Notes: a model not told the origin generated them from the sequence alone. A stretch of 64,000 nucleotides of DNA from Diphasiastrum complanatum (GCA_029204225.1 CM055095.1:70455957-70519956); one strand, 5' to 3'. Positions 35,915 to 46,413 are shown, counted from the first letter of the stretch. Made by a program: numbers and translations.

Positions 35915-36955
35915 TTATTGGGGACTTTTATTGGCTTCGCGCCGAATCTTAATTAAATGATACTGCACCTTCTCCATAAAGTCAAGACGTGCAGTTTTGA
36001 AATCCAAGTTGTGTGGCAAGAAACAACGGTGGGCTCCGGCATTCCACTTGGAAGTTGTCCATGAGGTGAAGCGGGATTCCCAAGAGCCTCCCATCATAGC
36101 CGCATGGAAATATAGGCGAGCAATCGGCAGCTGATCTTTGATTTGCTCTTAGGCCATCGGCTTATTTGGATCGAATGCCAGGGTAGGAAGGCAATCGTTC
36201 CATTTGGTTGCCACTGATGCCAATAGAGTTAGATCTTTAGCAAACATTGCCAATTGTTGCACCGTTGGATCCGAAGAGTGGACATACTCTCTCTGATATG
36301 CTTGTAAGGCACGGTGTTAGTCCACTGAAATGTTCCAACTGTAAGGTTGATGGATGATTGGCCAATTGGGCGTATGGATGGTGATTTTGTCCATAGCCAA
36401 TCCCAAATCTTTCCATTTATGTCTTTGCAGCATTGGCACGTAATAAGGATCTACCCGCAACTGGCGAGGGCTGGTGATGTAACTTCTAATTGATTCCAGA
36501 GTTTTCTCAAAAGCCGTGATTCTCCATGTCAGCTGCTATCCCAGTGCAGGTATTTTGTCCAATTCTTTGCCGGCCTCAATGTCGGAGGTCTTAAATTTCA
36601 GAACCCATCCACCACGCGAGGACTCATGCGAATGTTGCTTTAAGAAGGTCTGGATCTGGTCCTTGATGCTGATGGGCCTTCTGAATAAATGGCTTGTCCT
36701 TGATGAGGATAGACCTGCTTGTACTGTCGGGATGGTTGGCGGTTGATCTACTAGATCTGGAGCTCCCCCTTGGTCCATGCTCAAATCAACCCCTATATCC
36801 ATTTGTACAGCTTCTTGGCACGAAGGGGAGAATTGGGGCATGACCGGGACGGGGATTTGTGGTCCGGCTTCCAACACTTGGGCGACAGCTTTTTCATGGG
36901 CGTTGATGGTCTCTTTTGCCTTTATCCAATAGAGGTGGCACTTCCTTTGAATCAA
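35915..36955 (-). pseudogene. Unrecognised 3' reading frame of the RT-less element
   Basis: One minus-strand frame runs from 36955 to a final stop at 35915 with only three internal stops (at about 36536, 36317 and 36152), roughly 347 codons. It lies where RT and integrase would be in an autonomous element. The N-terminal part is Pro/Gln/Ser-rich. The C-terminal part is Trp-rich and helical, with RVDPYYVPMLQRHKW, MMGGSWESRF and DFKTARLDFMEKVQY. It has no RT, RNase H or integrase motif. The maintained frame argues for former protein coding; the function is unknown. The upstream ORF (36894-37643) joins it by a frameshift near 36940. Confidence 0.55.
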
Positions 36956-37643
36956 TCTTTTGAGGGGGATTTTCCCATTTCAGGACCGTATTATAATGTT
37001 GCTTTGTTTGTTTCTTCGTCATCGAACCTGTGATCATGTCTCCCTTCAATATAACTGCTTTGGGCGATTTGATTGTTGGTTCATCAAGAACATCACGCAC
37101 TCCAAATTTGGTCGGATCCATATGATGTAGAGTCTGTTCATCCGTAAGTTTTGCATTGCCATCATAAGTTAAGACATGGCTCACTGGTATGAGATCATCC
37201 TTAATTGGATCCGGTATAGGTTCCATTGATATCCATGCTACATTCAGCACATTTAGTGGAAACGTGATTGGCATATCCAAAGTTTGATCTAATAAGAAAA
37301 TCTTGTTCATCTCTGATTGAATATCTTGTTGACACATATATCCTGCTGTACAATCAATTGTTGCAAGAGCTTCGTTCCACTTGATAGTATCCATTTGAGA
37401 ATCGTAGTGAACTCCCAATTTTTTTGCTAGTCGATCACAAGTGTGATCTGTTGTTGATGAATTGTCATCCGCTTTTTGAACCACTGGTTTAATAGTCCAA
37501 GTCGTAGGATCAACTTTAACTACACGTTCACGATTTTCAAAAGTAATTTTTCCAGTACTCCAGTTATGAATTACTTGCGCAACTCGTAACCATGGACGTC
37601 CTAAGAGAACTCGGTAGACATTTGGTGCTTCTGGTAAGTCCAT
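36894..37643 (-). CDS. Post-protease polyprotein segment of the RT-less element
   Basis: 249 codons. It begins with the conserved end of the plant gypsy protease region (YRVLLGRPWLR...HNW) and continues with about 190 residues of unrecognised, moderately acidic sequence, where RT would be expected. It is in the same frame as the protease ORF (37665-38150); a single stop separates them. It ends by frameshift into the 35915-36955 frame. Confidence 0.7.
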   Translation of the reverse strand: MDLPEAPNVYRVLLGRPWLRVAQVIHNWSTGKITFENRERVVKVDPTTWTIKPVVQKADDNSSTTDHTCDRLAKKLGVHYDSQMDTIKWNEALATIDCTAGYMCQQDIQSEMNKIFLLDQTLDMPITFPLNVLNVAWISMEPIPDPIKDDLIPVSHVLTYDGNAKLTDEQTLHHMDPTKFGVRDVLDEPTIKSPKAVILKGDMITGSMTKKQTKQHYNTVLKWENPPQKIDSKEVPPLLDKGKRDHQRP

Positions 37644-37664
37644 TACGACGAAAGTAATGACGAA

Positions 37665-38150
37665 CTATACTCCTGCAATCCTGACAGGTATATCTTCCAC
37701 CATTCCTCGTGGACGAACTGTCGTTTGATCAGCTAGCTTAATAGCAAAAGTAGCAGGCTTAATCTTTGTAAGGCCCCATTTTGTACGTAGCTTTGTAGAA
37801 ATCAAGTTAACTCCTGAACCGCCATCTATCACGGCTGCTTCTATAGAAAATTGTCTATGTTGTATCGGCAGAGTGATATTCTTTTGTTCACTTTCCCAAG
37901 CGGCTCCAACATGGAGTACATCATTAGATTCTTCAAATCCAGCACAAAAAAGCGGCTCCTGATGGTCTTCTGATTCTTCTTGAGCTAACTTTTGTGCTAA
38001 GACTTCTTTTGCTTTTGGCACCAACTTTAGGAACTCTCCCAATGAAATATTGATCTTGCTAGACAAAATGTTCATGAGTAAATCTGTATGCAGTGCTTCC
38101 GGTTCAGTCATCTTGAAGGGTTCTTCATGATGATGTAATTGATCATTCAT
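37665..38150 (-). CDS. Retroviral-type aspartic protease, gypsy
   Basis: 161 codons. The active-site motif appears as VIDGGSGVNLIS at about residues 108-119, the plant gypsy form of the D-S/T-G motif (here DGG). It is followed by a flap-like ADQTTVRPRG and then IPVRIAGV. It would process the Gag polyprotein. The replacement of the usual Ser/Thr by Gly is also seen in many plant gypsy proteases of this type, so it need not be inactive. Confidence 0.8.
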   Translation of the reverse strand: MNDQLHHHEEPFKMTEPEALHTDLLMNILSSKINISLGEFLKLVPKAKEVLAQKLAQEESEDHQEPLFCAGFEESNDVLHVGAAWESEQKNITLPIQHRQFSIEAAVIDGGSGVNLISTKLRTKWGLTKIKPATFAIKLADQTTVRPRGMVEDIPVRIAGV

Positions 38151-38340
38151 ATCTGTTCATAAATTTCTTGGAGGCTGCAATGGTGAAGACCGAACTTCAG
38201 CTGTTACTTTAGCAGCTTCAAGTTCCTCTTCTTCTTGTAGATGTTTAATCCACTGTCTCATATCTTGATATCTTCGTTTTTCTGCATTAAGATTTGGATA
38301 GACTCCCGATGCTGTTGGTGTATCGTTCAATGGAATAGAA

Positions 38341-39497
38341 TCAGCAGGTACCGGATCCACTACTGGTTCTTTTAACCACCATCAAGGGTGCACTTGGTTT
38401 ATTCTGAACTACTAATCCTTGCTTGATTGTTATGAAATTTACAGGTGTTGTAGCTGGTGGTGGCTTCGGTCTTGCTGGACAGGCTTTATAGCAATGCCCA
38501 TATCCACAATCACAACAGAATGGTACAAATTTTCTTTTATTTGAGCATTCTGCAACTCTACGATTCATGCAAAGCATCCAAGTGGTGCTCTGGCCCAACT
38601 TATTGAGGCTTGTTGTTGAGCGGCAACATAAATGGCATACTGTTCTGAAGATCCACCTTCCTGATCATTACCATAGCTACCATTGCTCAGCACTTCCGTA
38701 AGGTTCTGGTTCCATCAAATTGGCAGGAGGAGCGGAGTGTTTTGGTGGGGCAGGCAAAGCTAGACGTTCCGGGTATCCAAGAGTAGATTGTAGCAGTCTT
38801 GCTGCTGGATTTCCTCCATACTGTGGATCTCGATATCCCATCTGGGCATACCATTGTTGAATTATCCGAAGGTTGAAGTTGCAAAAAGCAGTCTCATGGT
38901 CAGGTGAATTACACAGATGGCAAACACTGATTTCCATTCATTTTTTCAATTGAGGACACTCGTTCACTGTGTGATTTCCTGTACAAATAGAACACCAGAT
39001 ATTTTCCCAGGTAGAAAAAGTCTTTGCAAACTTCTCACGTTCCTTGTTCGCTTCTCCGTGGAGATTTTCCAATGCTTTGATCTTCTCATCAAATTGCAAC
39101 TACAACTTTTCCATTTGTTTCTGCTGGGTCTTCCCAAGTTTCTCGAACTCATTGAGCATTATTTCTGTAGTAGCATTGGCATTCGTTGATGCAATAGTGG
39201 TGGATGTCGTAGTAGTCTGCCCTGTTGTATAAGGCAACATACTGACATTCGGCTCATCATCTGAATCTTCATCCTCCCCCCGATCGTCCATAGCATTTTG
39301 CAAAAGTGTGTACTCATTATGGCGTTTCAGCTTATGTCTGATCCGTTTAGATAGACCTAACAAAAACCACATAATCATGGAATTTTCATTAATCAGCTCA
39401 CGTTCACATTCAGATCTAAGACGTTTCACCCTTTCGATGTAATCTCAAACCATTTCTCGCTTTCTCATTTTAATTTTACTTAAAAGTAGGAAAGGAT
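38341..39497 (-). pseudogene. Gag C-terminus with two zinc knuckles, N-terminus deleted
   Basis: From 39497 the minus strand carries the end of the Gag core (MVXDYIERVKRLRSE, HNEYTLLQNAM). A Thr-rich coiled segment follows, then zinc knuckle one, CHLCNSPDHETAFC (38677-38937), and zinc knuckle two, CCDCGYGHCYKAC (38341-38598). Frames change between the parts. Compared with 30598-31195, about 450-500 bp of the Gag N-terminal region is missing; the leader joins directly near 39497. Confidence 0.75.
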
Positions 39498-40506
39498 CTG
39501 ATCCAAATTTTGACAAAGACTTGATCTGAGAAATCAGAAACTAAAAATAGGACTGGCGAAGGTTCTCTAGGCGGAAGTTGTCTCGGCGAAGGTTCAACAG
39601 TGCTATTTTGGGATAAAAGCTCTCTGAACATTTTTCTGGCAATTTCTTGGGAAATAACCTTTGTCGACTTCTCAGATGGAAGATCTGACACAAATAAAAC
39701 TATGGAAAATCGGACGAAAGTTTCTGACACAAGAAAATACAGTTTTTGTAATCTGGCGAGGGTAAAAATCAAGATTTTTTGTGATCTGATCAAGATGAAT
39801 CTTTGCCGAACTCAAAAATAGTATTTTTTTATAAATAGAATGTTCTGGAAACTTGGCAAAGGTTCTGGCAAAGGATTAATGGTAATACTGGTAATTTTGC
39901 AAAAAAGTGACTTTTTTGACAAAAATATGACAATATGACAACTGATCCTCTGAAAACCATTCTATTTTTGGTATTATTCTTTGTCAACCTGGCAGTAGAT
40001 AGATCTAAATCACATCTAAGCACAGTGAATCGGGCGAAGGTTCTTTTTCAATATTTTTTAGGGTTCTGATTTGGTGTTTTTTTGGTGGTTTTTCTGATGT
40101 TTCTGGAAATCTGCTGGGAATTAATCTTCGCCCTTCAAAATGAGGGTTCTGTAAACAAAACCTAAGGTGTCTGCAACTCGGCCAAGGTTTCCTGAAAGAG
40201 GGTAGAAAATTCTGAGCTCTGATGATGCTTTTTGTCTCTTTTTGACCAAATTTTGCAGATTTGACTGATTTTTGTTATTTTCTCTGATATCTCAGATCCA
40301 AATGGATCTTAAGATTGGTGATCTGAATAGCTTTCCATGCTTTATAATCATATTAGATTTCAAACAAGCAAATCCACTCAAATCAAGCAAAGTCAAGCCC
40401 AAACTAGCTCTAAAATGCAGATCTAACACTATTCATGCTACGACAAGATGCCTAATGCAAGCTAACCATCAACCAAACATGTTGTAAACTGAAAAATTGG
40501 TGTAGC

Positions 40507-40524
40507 TCCCCAACAACGGCACCA
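40507..40524 (-). other. Primer-binding site, tRNA-Asp type
   Basis: The minus strand reads TGGTGCCGTTGTTGGGGA, the tRNA-Asp complement with two C-to-T changes, four bases inside the 5' LTR. The C-to-T pattern is what deamination of methylated cytosines would leave. Confidence 0.85.
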
Positions 40525-40528
40525 AAAT

Positions 40529-41233
40529 TGTAGTGGGTTTCTTTCCTTGTCTAACCTGAATCCAAGATCTAGTCAATCTAGCATCAAAGAGACGGAGTTA
40601 GTTGTCACGCGTAGGTTGGTTCCCATGAGAGCGATAGTATAGTTCAGATTTCAACGAATGGAGGATCTAACACTAACATCCATTAACACTAAGGATTAAC
40701 ACTAGCTTACTCTTCTCTCTCTCCTTTTCTCTCTCACAAAAAGCATAAGAAATAGCAATCCCAATAATGATCAGATCCAACAATCAGCAAAATCCAAAGA
40801 AAGCATGAGAAATGGAGGAGAAGAGAGGAAGAGCAAAGACATTCATCAATCCATTTCTAAAGAGAACCAATCTGCTTTATTGAAATGAGTAAATGAACAT
40901 CAGGAGCAACTCGAGTTGGTCCCTTTTTATAGTAGAGAGGAGGACCCTGGCCTCTGAATCCTATTGGTCCAGTCTTGCCTCTCTTTTTATTCAAACTTAA
41001 AAAAGTGTAGGAACCATCAAAATTGGAGGGGAACCCAACTTTATTCACTAACTTGACATTTAGGCCCTGCGACATTAAAAGTCCGCAAGAAGGCCTAAAG
41101 TCCTTTTATTAACATTCTAATTAATCAAATAGCTATGTGATTATTGGGTTGGACTTACACACGCAGGGTGCCAAATCCCTCATGCTTATTAACTAGGGTT
41201 AGGGTTTCCTTGAGATCCGCAAACCCTCCAACA
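40529..41233 (-). repeat. 5' LTR of the RT-less gypsy element
   Basis: 705 bp, TGTTGGAGGG...CTACA on the minus strand, the partner of 35107-35864. The CTTGT target duplication follows at 41234-41238. Confidence 0.92.
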
Positions 41234-41238
41234 CTTGT

Positions 41239-41460
41239 CTACGATAAGACCGGCTTTGATTTGAGAATCCATCTGGAACTTTAGTCTGACGATGTTAAGA
41301 TAGATACCGTGCTGCATTACAATTGGAAATCAATTCTATGATACCGAATTAAATTGATTCGAATTGAAGAATAATTTGATATCACAAAAGATATCAAATA
41401 TAAGAGCTTGCGCTCTGATATAATAGTATTAGTCTTTGAAGAATCAATGCTTTGATACCA
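41239..41460 (-). mobile_element. Ty1/copia element, part 2 (Gag start and PBS)
   Basis: The start codon is at 41270-41272 (minus), reading MDSQIKAGLIVDK. It runs to the edge of the gypsy target duplication and continues as LNGSNYHL at 35106. PBS TGGTATCAAAGC (initiator-Met type, one change) is at 41449-41460, directly inside the LTR. The 5' leader lies between. Confidence 0.88.
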
Positions 41461-41971
41461 TGTTGGAAAGAGGTGTGAAAAAAGATAGGTCAAATAGAAT
41501 CGAATAAAAAAATTTGAATGACAAGAATTGAAACTTATCGTGCACAACGGAATAAACTAGCTCTCTCTTTCTCTATGCATGACTATGTCTATCAATTTCG
41601 AACAAAAGAAACACTATAAATTAGAATCTCTCATTGTCAACAGAATCTCTCATTGTAACATAGGACTATTCTATATAGGCCTACATTACTTTTATTTATA
41701 TAAAACACATATTATGTTTTAATTTTTTATCCACCTACACTTCATTATTCCCTTAATTTGTTTCATGTCACCTCACACAAAATATTCTTGATTTTGGTGA
41801 CATAGAAATGAATAAACTAATTGTGAGCAAAAGACATATCTTGTCATTATTTGTACCTTGTTACTTCATGACATTTCACACAAAATGTTTTTTATTCGTA
41901 GATTTTTTTCTACATGACAATTGACATTTTATTGTAGAAATGACATTTTCACACAGAATCCCACCTCAACA
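41461..41971 (-). repeat. 5' LTR of the interrupted copia element
   Basis: 511 bp, TGTTGAGGTG...TTTCCAACA on the minus strand with the PBS abutting its inner edge. The outer edge (41971) is placed by the TG terminus and is probable rather than proven because the 3' LTR is missing. Confidence 0.65.
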
Positions 41972-41989
41972 ATCATGATTGTACTTCGC

Positions 41990-42017
41990 GTGGTAGAGCC
42001 ACGCGTGGCTCTACCAC
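41990..42017. repeat. 28-bp perfect palindrome
   Basis: A perfect inverted repeat centred on ACGCGT, built on TGGTAGAGCC and its complement GGCTCTACCA. It is followed at once by ACACGTGGCA, a G-box/ABRE-type core. It lies 18 bases outside the copia LTR and about 55 bases before a TATA box. Confidence 0.9.
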
Positions 42018-42390
42018 ACGTGGCAACCTAAATTTCTGTGGCTTTGCCATGTGCCACTTGAAATTCATTTTGTCTATAAATTGGACTTTTTTTAGTTCGG
42101 ATTTTCATTTTTGTTTTTTGCCTTCATTTGTGCTCTTTGTGATCTCTCTTTGTGCTCTCTCTTTAAGCTTTCATGCTCTCTAGCTTTAAGTTTCAAGCAC
42201 TCTCACTTTCACACATTAATCTTAGTTTTCTTGCCATCAATATTTCTTTCTCTCTTTGTCTCTCTCCCTCTCTCTCTCACGCACACACACACTCTTCCTC
42301 TCCCTCTCTCTTTCTCATATTATAGATCTTTCTTTCTTTCTTTCTTTCTTTATTTCTTTCTCACACACTCACACTCTCTACACACACAAA
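42012..42390 (+). promoter_or_regulatory. Promoter-like stretch with CT-rich leader
   Basis: In order: ACACGTGGC (G-box/ABRE-like, about 42016), TCTATAAATTGG (TATA box, about 42073), then a leader rich in CT, CTTT and CA simple repeats up to an ATG at 42391. This is the arrangement of a plant RNA polymerase II promoter. Activity is not shown. Confidence 0.5.
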
Positions 42391-42603
42391 ATGTCTACAT
42401 CCGGAAGTGAAAGAGGCTTTAGAAGGCCATGAAGCTCCTCAAATGGAGGAGTGAGAAGCTCGGGCTCGGGAGACCGAGTTCGAGATTTTTATGAAAGATT
42501 ATCTCCGGACGAAAGGAATAGAATGAAATTTCTATGCCTTTGCAAAGGAGAATCTGAACAAGATGTTGGATTATTCTCCTACTAATCAAATAATTGAGTT
42601 TTA
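42391..42603 (+). pseudogene. Decayed short reading frame after the promoter
   Basis: The ATG gives MSTSGSERGF and a stop after 13 codons. One frame over, a longer stretch reads ALEGHEAPQME, ARETEFEIFMKDYLR and FAKENLNKMLDYSPTNQ with two internal stops, ending at TAA near 42603. I do not recognise it. It may be the first exon of a lost gene or the start of a transposon ORF. Confidence 0.35.
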
Positions 42604-42609
42604 ATCTTC

Positions 42610-43440
42610 ATTCAGCTTTTTGTCCAGACCTGCAGATTTTTTCATGTTTTTACATAGTCTGCATAACACAGTGTCGGCATTTTCAAGATTTTCATCTTTT
42701 GAAATTTTTTCTCTCACTTCGGCTTTTTTGCAAAATTCCAGATGCCTCAAATATTAAGAAAATAACTTTGGCGAAGACCTTCACATTATTTGCATTTTTT
42801 GCATGACAGTTTATGTTCATTTCTGTAGAGTACAATTTACGCTTAAATCTACAAACATACTGCTTACGACCAAAGCCATCGACTTGCATTAATTCATCAG
42901 CAAGTAATTTTTGAGAAATCCTAACTGAATGGATGCCAGCACATCACAGCCAACTGGATGATGCATTTGACGACCTAATTGCTAAGTATAAATAGTTGTT
43001 CATATTCCTACAACAAAATCATGAATATCAATCATCAAGTATTGAATAGTTAGCGTTCTCTCTCAAGCCTGCGAGCTTGAACACTCTTGAGCATTCTAGC
43101 TCAATTCATTAGAGTTGATTAGAGATTGCTATTGCGCTTACTGCTTATTCGTAGTTGCGCTTAAATCAGACTTATATTTAGTCGCTCAGAGATAGCTTAG
43201 AGTACTCGGCTTCGATCCACAACTTGTTGTACTCATTTATATCTGTTTTGTTTTTGTACTGAATCAATACTATCTTCTTATTGTATTCAGATTCGTATCA
43301 GAATGTATGCATTTCTGTAATTCTTCTCGACAGATTATTTGTCTGATAATTCAATGGATATAATGAGATCTTATTGGCAAGTGACAAGTGTAGCAAATCT
43401 ATACTACCTCGAGTTGATCTAGGGCTTGAATGCATTTAAT
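42610..43440 (+). repeat. LTR-like sequence, inverted partner of 32748-33010
   Basis: Contains AAGTATAAATAG (TATA, about 42986) and the block GCCAACTGG...ATTTGACGACCTAATT shared with the minus strand of 32950-33010. It then has CTTGAGCATTCTAGCTCA (about 43090), also shared. Termini are not identified. Confidence 0.55.
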
Positions 43441-43569
43441 CATCTAAGCCAAAATTGGCCTCTACCATAGTTACAAATACATGAAAGTGTATGGAGGCTT
43501 GTACCCAATAACTAAGACCCAAGATGGATATTTTTTACAGTTTTTAACACTCCTGAAAATGTATCCATC

Positions 43570-43656
43570 TTACTTTAACATAGATATTGAGATCAAACCA
43601 AGATTAGATCTAAATTTGATGAAAGCATTTTTTATCAATGGTTTGGTGAGAAGATC
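43570..43656 (-). mobile_element. Copia RNase H C-terminus, fragment
   Basis: The minus strand reads DLLTKPLIKNAFIKF and ends with a stop at 43570. This is the conserved end of copia pol. It is cut at 43656 by the left edge of the plus-oriented copia element. Confidence 0.7.
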
Positions 43657-44335
43657 ATTCGGCCTATCTCGAACAATCGGCCGCAATCCAACTATCAGTG
43701 TACCAACCAGTACAGGTCACGACCGGACAAAATCAAATATCATTTGACAACGATTGTCAACAGCATGTAGTGCCTTAACCTATTTGTAAACCACAGATTA
43801 ACCATTCTTTTAATTAGTTAGCCATGTGTATATATCCAACAACTTATCAGTTATTTGGTTAGCTGAATTCTCTATCTGCCGAGAGCGCAATCGTCTTGTT
43901 CTTTTCTCTCTATTATCACAAAGTATTGTCTCAGGAAGAACACCTCTCTATCTACATTCAGACTGTATTTTCTACACGACTAATCTGTCAATGTTCCAGC
44001 AATTTAAGTTGTGTATGTTGGATGCTTATGTGTTTCATTGTCGGATAAATTCATGCTCGCATACAAATTATTCGTAGATTAAACTGTTTCATGTGACTGA
44101 TAGCACTGCTTGATCTATCGTTATAATAAACGTGCCCAAATCACTTCCGTAAAGCTAAATCTGATAAATAAGATAATTCGTACATGGCTATGGAATCAAT
44201 CTTTTAGATCCAGTGACTTTGAAGTTGTGATCAAGTAAGACAGATTTGTCCGAAACTGATAGATGTAGTTTCATGTATTGAGGATTCCCCACTCGCCTCT
44301 CTCTATCGTGACGGGAATAAAACCGAATTCCAATA
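43657..44335 (+). repeat. 5' LTR, truncated
   Basis: Matches 47419-48103 of the 3' LTR. The first approximately 238 bp of the full LTR are missing and replaced by copia pol in the opposite orientation, so the left end was lost by deletion or rearrangement. Confidence 0.85.
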
Positions 44336-44480
44336 TGGTATTAGAGCAGCTATCTGATCTCTGCACATTTTAAAGTTGACATTATCAGAGCGATCATTCT
44401 AATATAGTGTAGACATTAGCTATAGTTGTTTCCAGTCACATTAATCTACTATCTGCATAACACTCAACCTGAAATTCCAA

Positions 44481-45428
44481 ATGGATTCACACCCACGGTC
44501 TGCTCTTATGGTAGACAAACTCGATGGTTCAAATTACCACCTATGGAACTTCAAGATGAGAGTGGTACTGATGGCCAAGGAACTCTAGGAGATAGTCGCT
44601 GGAACTGAACTGCTTACCACTATTGATGAGCAAGCCATTTCCAAATGGAAGCTCAGGGATGGCAAGGCTTTCGCCTTGATCACCCTTAACAACTCCGACA
44701 CACAAATTGGTCATATCAGAAAAGCCTAGTCCTTGAAACAAGCTTGGGATATATTAAACACATTATACGGAGTGAGAGATGTCACTTCAAAGCTGCATCT
44801 TGAGTTACAGACAGGCAAAAGAATCAAAGCTCTTAGGAGTGACAATGGCGGCGAATACATATCAAATAAATTCAAAGATTATTGCTCAGCCAATGGCATT
44901 GAGCAACATTTTGCTACTTCGTATTCTCCACAGTCAAATGGGCTAGCCGAAAGGAAGAACGGGACCTTAGTTGAATCCGCCAAATGCATGATCACACATG
45001 CTTCTTTGCCTAAATCATTTTGGCAATATGTTGTTTCAACAGCAACCTATCTGCATAACCGATGTATAACTAAAGGTTTACCTGACAGCAAAACTCCTTA
45101 TGAAGTTTGGAAAGGATTCAAACCTTCAATAAAACATTTGAGAGTATTCGAATGCACACCATATGCTTATGTCCCAAAGGACAACAAAAAAAAGCTTGAT
45201 GAGCATACTCTTAAAACTATTTTTGTTGGCTATGGTACTTCTGACGAAATGTATAGATTGTATAATGTAGAAACCTGCAAAGTTTTTACTAATAGGGATG
45301 TGACTTTCATAGAAGATCAGTCTATTGATCTGAAGGGCAAGGACAAGATTCAGTCTATAGTTTCTGCCCCGACAAATGACTCTTCTCGAAAGACAATTTC
45401 TATTTCTTCTTGTAGTCACCAAATATAG
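44481..45428 (+). pseudogene. Copia Gag N-terminus joined to integrase core
   Basis: Starts at ATG 44481 (MDSHPRSALMVDKLDGSNYHL) and runs, with a frame change and stops, to LYGVRDVTSKLHLELQ. The text then switches in frame, near 44814, to TGKRIKALRSDNGGEYIS, the second-Asp region of the integrase core. It continues through the conserved SPQSNGLAERKN (with the catalytic Glu) and KTPYEVWKG to the integrase C-terminus. The joined ORF from 44733 to 45428 is open for 231 codons. Confidence 0.85.
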
Positions 45429-45644
45429 ACAGATCCAAAAGAAGAAGAAGTTGCAACTCAGGAGTAGCTGACTCAGCCAACACAAGGTCAAATTTTGTAG
45501 TCCAAAACTTCATCCAAGAGATCAACAAGAGTTCGAACTCAGCATGTCCGATACATTGATGAGTTCACTCACTATTCCATTCAAGAGCCAACCAGAATTG
45601 AAAAAGCTTTATTATAGGCCGATTCAGATCTCTGGAAAGAAGCA

Positions 45645-46413
45645 ATGGACAAAGAGTACAACTCACTGCTGATGAACAATACATGGACTATCACTGACCT
45701 GCCAGCAAACAGAAAGATTATCGACTGCAAATGGATCTTCAAAATCAAATACAATGCAGATGGCAATATCAATAGAAGGAAAGCTCGACTTGTGGCAAGG
45801 GAATTTTCTCAAATTTCCAATATCGACTACTTTGAAACCTTCAACCCAGTCATCAAGCATACCTCTATTCGACTGCTACTTTCTTATGCTGCTGCAGCAA
45901 ACCTTGAGGTACACCGGATGGATGTACAAACGACATTCCTCAATGGAGTTATTGAGGAGGACATCTATATGATCCAGCCAGAAGGCTATATCCTCAATGG
46001 TCAAAAAGACCATATATGCAAACTTCATAAAGCTTTGTACGGTCTGAAACAATCATCTAGAGCATGGTTTCATTGAATCAACACATTCTTGATTGATCAT
46101 AGATTTCAACCTAGCTCTGTAGACTATAATGTATATTTCAAAGCAGTTAATCAATTCTTTGTCATCATCACACTTTACGTGGATGATACGTTGTTATTCG
46201 ACAACAACATTACTCTGACAAAGGACACAAAGAGGATGCTATCCCAAGAATTTGAGATGACAGATCTAGGAGAAGCACATTATTGTATTGGGATTCAAAT
46301 CCACAACGACAGAAACAAACGACTTCTCTACATCACCCAGCAGAGGTACTTTTATAAATTGCTGACAAAATTCAATTTTATAATTGCAAGCTTGTACATA
46401 ATCCCATGGATCT
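45645..46413 (+). pseudogene. Copia reverse transcriptase
   Basis: Contains WIFKIKYNADG, KARLVAREFSQ, VQTTFLNGVIEEDIYM, LYGLKQSSRAWF and the active site LYVDDTLLF near 46177, all in the expected order. A stop at 46074 (W to TGA) and a loss of frame near 46413 disable it. Confidence 0.9.

Larger units (their letters stand above)
35107..41233 (-). mobile_element. Complete RT-less gypsy-type LTR element, family A
   Basis: A 6127-bp element on the minus strand with 3' LTR (35107-35864), PPT, internal region, PBS and 5' LTR (40529-41233). It is flanked by a perfect 5-bp direct repeat CTTGT (35102-35106 and 41234-41238). The host is the Gag gene of a copia element, whose reading frame resumes exactly on the other side. 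Internally I find Gag remnants with two zinc knuckles and an aspartic protease. I find no RT, RNase H or integrase motif anywhere in the 4.7-kb interior. Mobilisation would therefore have needed proteins from an autonomous relative. Confidence 0.88.

Noticed and set aside
45126-45491. 121-codon minus-strand ORF
   Set aside because: Antisense shadow of the copia integrase.
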